Assembly: GCF_019565505.1 (NCBI RefSeq)
Contig: NZ_CP067378.1
Location: forward strand, 2,604,001-2,668,000
Length of the DNA stretch: 64,000 nt
Reading direction: 5' to 3'
Source of the DNA: Flavobacterium davisii
GTDB taxonomy: Bacteria; Bacteroidota; Bacteroidia; Flavobacteriales; Flavobacteriaceae
The notes beneath the pieces are model-generated. The model saw nothing but the letters and a program-made list of their open reading frames with translations, was not told where the DNA came from and did no database searches. Each line of letters begins with the position of its first letter. Within the stretch, counting starts at the first letter, position 1. Made by a program: the position numbers and the translations under genes. This document shows, in pieces, positions 59,229 to 64,000 of this stretch.

Positions 59229-60792
59229 TTATTTGGCTATATTAACGGCTCTAGTTTCGCGAATTACAGTAATTTTTACTTGACCGAGGATAAGTCATTT
59301 CGGTTTGAATTTTATGTGAAATATCAAAAGATAACTTCGCTGCCATTTCATCATTTACTTTTTCGCTTTCAACGATTACTCTTAATTCTCTTCCTGCTTG
59401 AATAGCATACGCACTTTTTACTCCACCAAAGCCATAAGCTATGTCTTCTAGGTCTTTAAGTCTTTGAATATAAGAATCTAGAACTTGACGTCTGGCTCCG
59501 TGTCTAGCACCAGAAATAGCGTCGCAAACCTGAATAATTGGAGCAATTAAAGATTTCATTTCTATTTCATCGTGGTGTGCACCAATGGCGTTGCATACAT
59601 CTTCTTTTTCGCCGTATTTTTCAGCCCATTGCATACCTAATAAAGCGTGTGGTAGATCGCTTTCTGTTTCAGGAACTTTACCTATATCGTGTAAAAGTCC
59701 TGCTCTTTTGGCTAGTTTTACATTTAGTCCTAGTTCAGCGGCCATAATACCACAAAGCTTTGCTACTTCTCTGGAGTGCTGTAGTAAGTTTTGACCGTAT
59801 GAAGAACGATATTTCATGCGTCCTACTATCTTAATTAATTCAGGATGTAATCCATGAACGCCTAATTCAATTACAGTACGTTTTCCTACCTCAATAATTT
59901 CTTCTTCTATTTGTTTTGTAGTTTTTGCTACGACTTCTTCAATTCTAGCTGGATGTATACGTCCATCTGTTACTAATTTATGTAGGGATAAACGGGCAAT
60001 TTCTCTCCTTACAGGGTCAAAGCAAGACAAGATGATTGCTTCTGGGGTGTCATCAACAATGATTTCAACTCCAGTAGCCGCTTCTATAGCACGTATGTTA
60101 CGGCCTTCACGACCAATTATTCTACCTTTTACATCATCTGATTCTATGTTAAATACGGATACGCAGTTTTCAACAGCTTCCTCTGTTCCTACACGTTGAA
60201 TGGTATTGATGATTATTTTTTTGGCTTCCTGTTGAGCCGTCATTTTAGCTTCTTCTATGGTTTCTTGAATGTGAGCCATAGCATTTGTTTTAGCTTCTGC
60301 TTTTAGGCTTTCCATTAATTGATTTTTGGCTTCTTCAGCAGAAAGACCAGAAATAGTTTCTAGTTGTTCTACTTGTGCTCTGTGCATTTTTTCGATTTCA
60401 GTAGTTTTCTTTTCTAAGTTTTCTACTTTTGAATCGTATTCTTTTATTTTGTGTTCAACCTCATCGTTTAATTTTCTTGCTTTAGCAAGTTCATTAGAAA
60501 CTTGTGATTCTTTGTCGCGCGTTCTCTTTTCTACTTCGGCAACTTTTCGGTCACGAGTTAAAATAACCTGTTCGTGTTCAGCTTTTAATTCAATGAATTT
60601 TTCTTTGGCTTGTAATATCTTATCTTTTTTGATGTTTTCAGCCTCTGTATTAGCGTCTTTTAAGATAGAAGAAGCTTCTTTCTTTGCGTTTTTAATCAAG
60701 GTAGATACATTGGTTTTTTCTAAGTATTTTGCAATACCAAAACCTGTTGCAACTCCAAGAATTCCAATAATAATTACTATTAAAATGTCCAT
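59229..60792 (-). CDS. rny: Ribonuclease Y (frameshifted at 3' end)
   Basis: Membrane-anchored endoribonuclease of 520 residues, the normal length. N-terminal transmembrane helix [20 protein letters not shown], long coiled coil to about 200, KH domain with [22 protein letters not shown] domain with [10 protein letters not shown] and [11 protein letters not shown]. The last residues read wrongly after a one-base insertion near 59284-59289 (CCTCGGT for CCGGGT, minus strand). Repair gives [19 protein letters not shown] and a stop at 59229. It starts mRNA turnover. A 6S-like RNA and zapA lie upstream. Confidence 0.93.
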
Positions 60793-60815
60793 AGTCTGTG
60801 TTAAGTGTTATGTAT

Positions 60816-60972
60816 AAAAAAACCTACATTAGAAAAGTTGTATAAACTCGGTATGTACAAGTTTTGGGTTAACTCAATGTTCAAGCTTCCTACTGAAAGG
60901 CCTGCTATAGTATTGATGATTTGCCCTTTTTAAACGTTAGTGTTGAGTTTATCAAATGGGTACTAATGTAGG
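60816..60972 (-). ncRNA. ssrS: 6S-like RNA between zapA and rny
   Basis: On the minus strand a rod of about 150 bases is closed by CCTACATTAG (60963-60972) with CTAATGTAGG (60823-60832). A second 8-bp stem lies inside, ATAAACTC (60842-60849) with GAGTTTAT (60945-60952), after a 9 by 10 internal loop. The middle can hold a large bubble, as in 6S RNA, which imitates an open promoter and binds RNA polymerase. Seven Ts follow the 3' end on the minus strand (60816-60822), fixing the strand. The position next to zapA is the known 6S neighbourhood in many bacteria. Confidence 0.75.
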
Positions 60973-61021
60973 TAGTGTTTCTAAATTTATTAATTTTTTA
61001 AGAACGTACTTTTTATTCTGT

Positions 61022-61309
61022 TTAGAGATGTTTGTCTAATAAATCATTTAACTTTTTTAACTTTTCTGTCACTTGTAGATTTGAGGTTGTTATTTCCTCA
61101 TTTTTTTGTTCTACTTGAGTGGCAAATTGTAGAGCACACATGGCGAGTAAATCTTGCTTATCCTTTACAGCATAATTTTGTTCAAACTGTTTTAGCATAT
61201 AGTCAACCCTTTGGGAAGCTTTTAGTAAGCTTTCTTTTTGGCTAGGATCTACTGTTAGAGGGTAAACCCTTTCTGCTATCGAAATATCTATTTTTAGTTT
61301 TTCACTCAT
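61022..61309 (-). CDS. zapA: Cell division protein ZapA
   Basis: 95 residues. KLKIDISIAERVYPLTVDPSQKESLLKASQRVDYMLKQF is the ZapA fold opening, followed by DLLAMCALQFATQVEQKNEE and a coiled-coil end. ZapA bundles FtsZ filaments at mid-cell. It is downstream of a small coiled-coil gene by eight bases and upstream of the 6S-like RNA. Confidence 0.88.
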   Translation of the reverse strand: MSEKLKIDISIAERVYPLTVDPSQKESLLKASQRVDYMLKQFEQNYAVKDKQDLLAMCALQFATQVEQKNEEITTSNLQVTEKLKKLNDLLDKHL

Positions 61310-61317
61310 TATGCTTT

Positions 61318-61608
61318 CTAATCAGAAAGTTGTGCTATACAATAATCTATATCTTTGATTAATGAATTTATTTTGAGTTTCGTATCTCTTTTGAATTCGT
61401 CACTACCTAAAAGTGAGTTTGTAATTTTGACAGAGTCAAGTTCCGACTTTATTTTTTTTAAGTCTTCTCCTTGTTTTATAATAATTGATTCCGAATATCT
61501 AAGTTTCAGTCTTAGTTCTTGGTTGTCAAGTTTTAGGTTTTCCATTTTTTGGAAAAGTTCCTGAATCTTAACTTCAAGAGAATCAGTTATTACGTCTAGT
61601 TTACTCAT
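61318..61608 (-). CDS. Small coiled-coil protein upstream of zapA
   Basis: 96 residues, nearly all heptad-repeat helix (SLEVKIQELFQKMENLKLDN and SESIIIKQGEDLKKIKSELD). The size, the charge pattern and the coupling to zapA suggest a ZapB-like division partner, but there is no decisive motif. Eight bases separate it from zapA. Confidence 0.7.
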   Translation of the reverse strand: MSKLDVITDSLEVKIQELFQKMENLKLDNQELRLKLRYSESIIIKQGEDLKKIKSELDSVKITNSLLGSDEFKRDTKLKINSLIKDIDYCIAQLSD

Positions 61609-61829
61609 CGTAACAAAAATACATTACATCACTTCACAAATTTAAATTTTAAAATGTATTTTAACAATAAGATTGAGGAAAAAAATGATAATTATCAATT
61701 TTTTATTCTTAATCGTTTTAAAATGAAACTTTTAAAAATAAAAAAATAGGACTGAAATAATGTAAAAGGAATCGTTATCTTAGCAGAAATAAAGAAAGTT
61801 TTTAAGTTTACAGCTGTAATTATTATGAT

Positions 61830-63528
61830 ATGGTTAAAAAGTTTTGGTTTTTTCTCTTATTTTTTTCTCTTGTAGCATTTACACAAGATAAATACCCCAA
61901 AGATTATTTTGGTTCTCCGCTAAATATTAATTTAAATATAGCAGGTTCTTTTGGTGAGCTTAGACCTAATCATTTTCATTCAGGAATTGATTTTAGAACC
62001 CAACAAAAAGAAGGTTTTCCAGTGTATGCCACTGCAGATGGTTTTGTTTCTCGTCTAAACGTTTCCACTTATGGCTATGGAAAGTGTTTGTATATAGATC
62101 ATCCTAATGGTTATACTACCGTTTATGCGCATTTACAGCGTTTTTCAGAAACAATAGATCGGTATGTTCGGGAAAAGCAATATGCAGATAAAACCTTTGT
62201 TTTAGAATTACGCTTAAAAGACAATTTTTTAGTTGTAAAAAAGGGGATTTAATAGGTTATACAGGCAATACAGGAGGTTCTAGTGGTCCTCATTTGCATT
62301 TCGAAATAAGAAATACAAAAACAGAGTTTATTATGAATCCTTTCTTGTTTGGATATGATACTTTAGTAAAAGATACAAAAGCGCCTTCTATAGAAGGATT
62401 ATATGCTTATGCCTTATCTATAAATGCTATAGTTAATGGTTCTTCTCAACCTATTATGGTTCCTTTAAGTTTACAATCAGATGGGACTTATCTTGCCACC
62501 CCAGTTAAAGCCAAAGATACCATAGGATTTGCAATAAACGCTCATGATGTATCCGATTTTAATTTTGGGAAAAATGGAATTTACAAGTTAAACGCATTTT
62601 TAAACGGAACACCTTATTTTAATTATCAATTTGATAGTTTTTCTTTTGATGAATCAAAACATATAAACTGTTTTATTGATTATCCAAGATACAAAAAAAC
62701 ACATCAACGTTTTCAAAAACTTTTTGTGGGGTATATATTTCCAGAAAATATTATTAAGCACAAAATAAATAACGGACAACTAAAAGTAGAACCCAATTAT
62801 AACTTAAACTATGAAATAGAAATTTATGATTTTCATGGCAATAAAAATACCTTAATTATTCCCATAGAATTTTCAAATTCGAATAGTTCTATGGTGAATA
62901 ATCCGCCTAAAACTCCCTATTTTTTAAAATCTCAAATTGAGCAATTGTATTCAAAAGAAGGGATTTCTGTATTCATTCCAGAACAAACGTTTTATGAAGA
63001 TTTTTATATAAAATTTGATGTAAAGGATAAAGAGCTGTACTTACATGATGAGTCCGTAGCAATTAATAAACCTATGACCATTACATTTGATGTGTCTCAT
63101 TTACCTAAAGAAGAACGTGAAAAAATGTTTATAGCTAATTTAGATCATAGCAGAATAGAATATAATTTTACAATTAAGAAAGAAGATCAGTTTATAATTA
63201 AAACAAAAAAACTCGGAAAGTTTTTTATTGCAAAAGATACGATAGCACCTAAAATTTATGCACCTAATTTTAAAATGGCTGAAGATTTAACTTCAAAAGA
63301 TTCGTTGAAAATCTTTATTTCAGACAATTTATCGGGTATTAAATCTTATAATGCGTATTTAAACAATGAATGGATATTAATGGAATATGAACCTAAATTA
63401 AATAGATTAATTCATTTTTTTCCGATTCTAAATTTATAAATGGTAAAAATGATTTTAAGTTAGAAGTAGTGGATAATTTAGGAAATACAACTACATTTGA
63501 ATCAAATTTTTATAAAACAAAACTGTAA
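61830..63528 (+). CDS. M23 family metallopeptidase (frameshifted twice)
   Basis: Exported protein of about 566 residues. Signal peptide (KKFWFFLLFFSLVAFTQ), then an LytM/M23 domain with LRPNHFHSGIDFRT (first His and Asp), YGKCLYIDHPNGYTTVYAHL and, after repair of a missing A at 62237-62242, GDLIGYTGNTGGSSGPHLHFEIR with the HxH pair. The C-terminal 350 residues are beta-rich and unassigned. A missing T at 63415-63421 truncates the end; repair gives SDSKFINGKNDFKLEVVD and a stop at 63528. It probably cuts peptidoglycan cross-links or activates another hydrolase. Three bases separate it from the TonB receptor gene. Confidence 0.88.
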
Positions 63529-63531
63529 ATT

Positions 63532-64000
63532 TTGAAAACTAAATTTTCTTTTTTATTACTTCTATTTTCATTTAGCCTTTTAGGACAAATTGCCAGAGTT
63601 AAAGGAATTGTTTTGGATGAAGAAAACAATCCTGTAGAAGGAGTTAATGTATCATTTCAACAAAAAAGTACCAAGACAAATGAAAATGGATTCTATCAAT
63701 TAGCCATTCCTTCAAAAGTAAAATCAAATTTAAAGTTTACACATTTATCTTTAAAATCAGCTGTTATTTCGTTAGAACTTAATCCCTAGTGAAGATTATG
63801 AATTTAATGTAGTATTAAAAAGTACAACAGAGCAGTTAGGCGAAATTGTCATATCGAATAACAGTAAAAAAAGAGTAGAGGGCATTACGACCTTATCACC
63901 AAAAGCTATTCGATTGATACCGGGAGCTAATTCTGGAGTAGAAAATATTTTAAAATCACTACCGGGAGTAAATTCTAATAATGAATTAAGTACACAATAT
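63532..64000 (+). CDS. TonB-dependent receptor (5' part; runs off window; frameshifted)
   Basis: The TTG at 63532 starts KTKFSFLLLLFSFSLLGQIA, a signal peptide, then a CarboxypepD_reg-like domain (VKGIVLDEENNPVEGVNVSFQQKSTKTNENGFYQL). An extra C at 63784-63786 stops the frame; repaired it reads ELNPSEDYEFNVVLKSTTEQLGEIVIS and enters the plug domain (IPGANSGVENILKSLPGVNSNNELS). This is the usual Bacteroidota TonB receptor layout for outer-membrane uptake; the substrate cannot be told from this part. Confidence 0.88.

Noticed and set aside
59538..60817. Plus-strand ORFs opposite rny
   Set aside because: They are antisense frames of a strongly conserved coiled-coil gene with no start context or homology of their own.

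Overview
The window comes from a low-GC member of the Flavobacteriaceae (Bacteroidota), close to Flavobacterium or Myroides. Four things support this: a type IX secretion (T9SS) type B sorting domain followed by PorP/SprF and OmpA genes; promoters of the Bacteroidota form TTG-N19-TAnnTTTG; family-specific genes (DUF4290, DUF493, YigZ, SWIM, PorT-like barrels, a TonB receptor); and the flavobacterial gene order around dnaA.

Layout: 1-7.8 kb holds the 3' part of a giant repeat adhesin with its SprF-like and OmpA/PD40 partners. 7.9-17.8 kb carries two parvulin chaperones (the second SurA-like), a SWIM zinc-finger protein, a MoxR ATPase, an esterase and acnB. 17.8-25.3 kb is an accessory stretch: a dispersed inverted-end repeat, thirteen 14-bp tandem repeats before a short endonuclease V, an IS110-family element inserted inside another copy of the dispersed repeat, a LysM/NlpC hydrolase and a coupled pair (DUF1214-like plus membrane acyltransferase). 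25.3-35 kb has acetyltransferases, an esterase, GAPDH, HtrA, dapF, mltG, a muramidase-like protein, a tetrapyrrole-type methylase and a tyrosine phosphatase. 34.8-55.8 kb is core genome: dnaA, thioesterase, yigZ, ribD, prmC, a MacB-like permease, hisS, xerD, aroQ, murA, recQ, fmt, HU and yqgE. 56-64 kb has tRNA-Met, a PAS histidine kinase, rny, a 6S-like RNA, zapA with a coiled-coil partner, an M23 peptidase and the start of a TonB-dependent receptor.

A strong feature of this sequence is about 31 single-base indels that split conserved genes, including acnB, gap, recQ, ribD, mltG and rny. In each case one or two compensating bases restore a protein of normal family length. They fall into two groups: A/T homopolymers, and sites where family conservation predicts CCGGG, CCGAG or CCGG. 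I treat them as consensus errors, the second group perhaps linked to DNA modification, and annotate the repaired genes as single CDSs.

The most interesting biology is the IS110 element (about 19446-21012). It splits the terminal inverted repeat of a dispersed repeat. Its non-coding left end contains a perfect copy of the left target half-site, and further on a 7-base match to the element's own right end. That order is expected of a bridge RNA. Other notable points are a MurA with Asp instead of the catalytic Cys, a 6S-like RNA between zapA and rny, and an unexplained region with inverted ends upstream of the sulfite-exporter-type gene.
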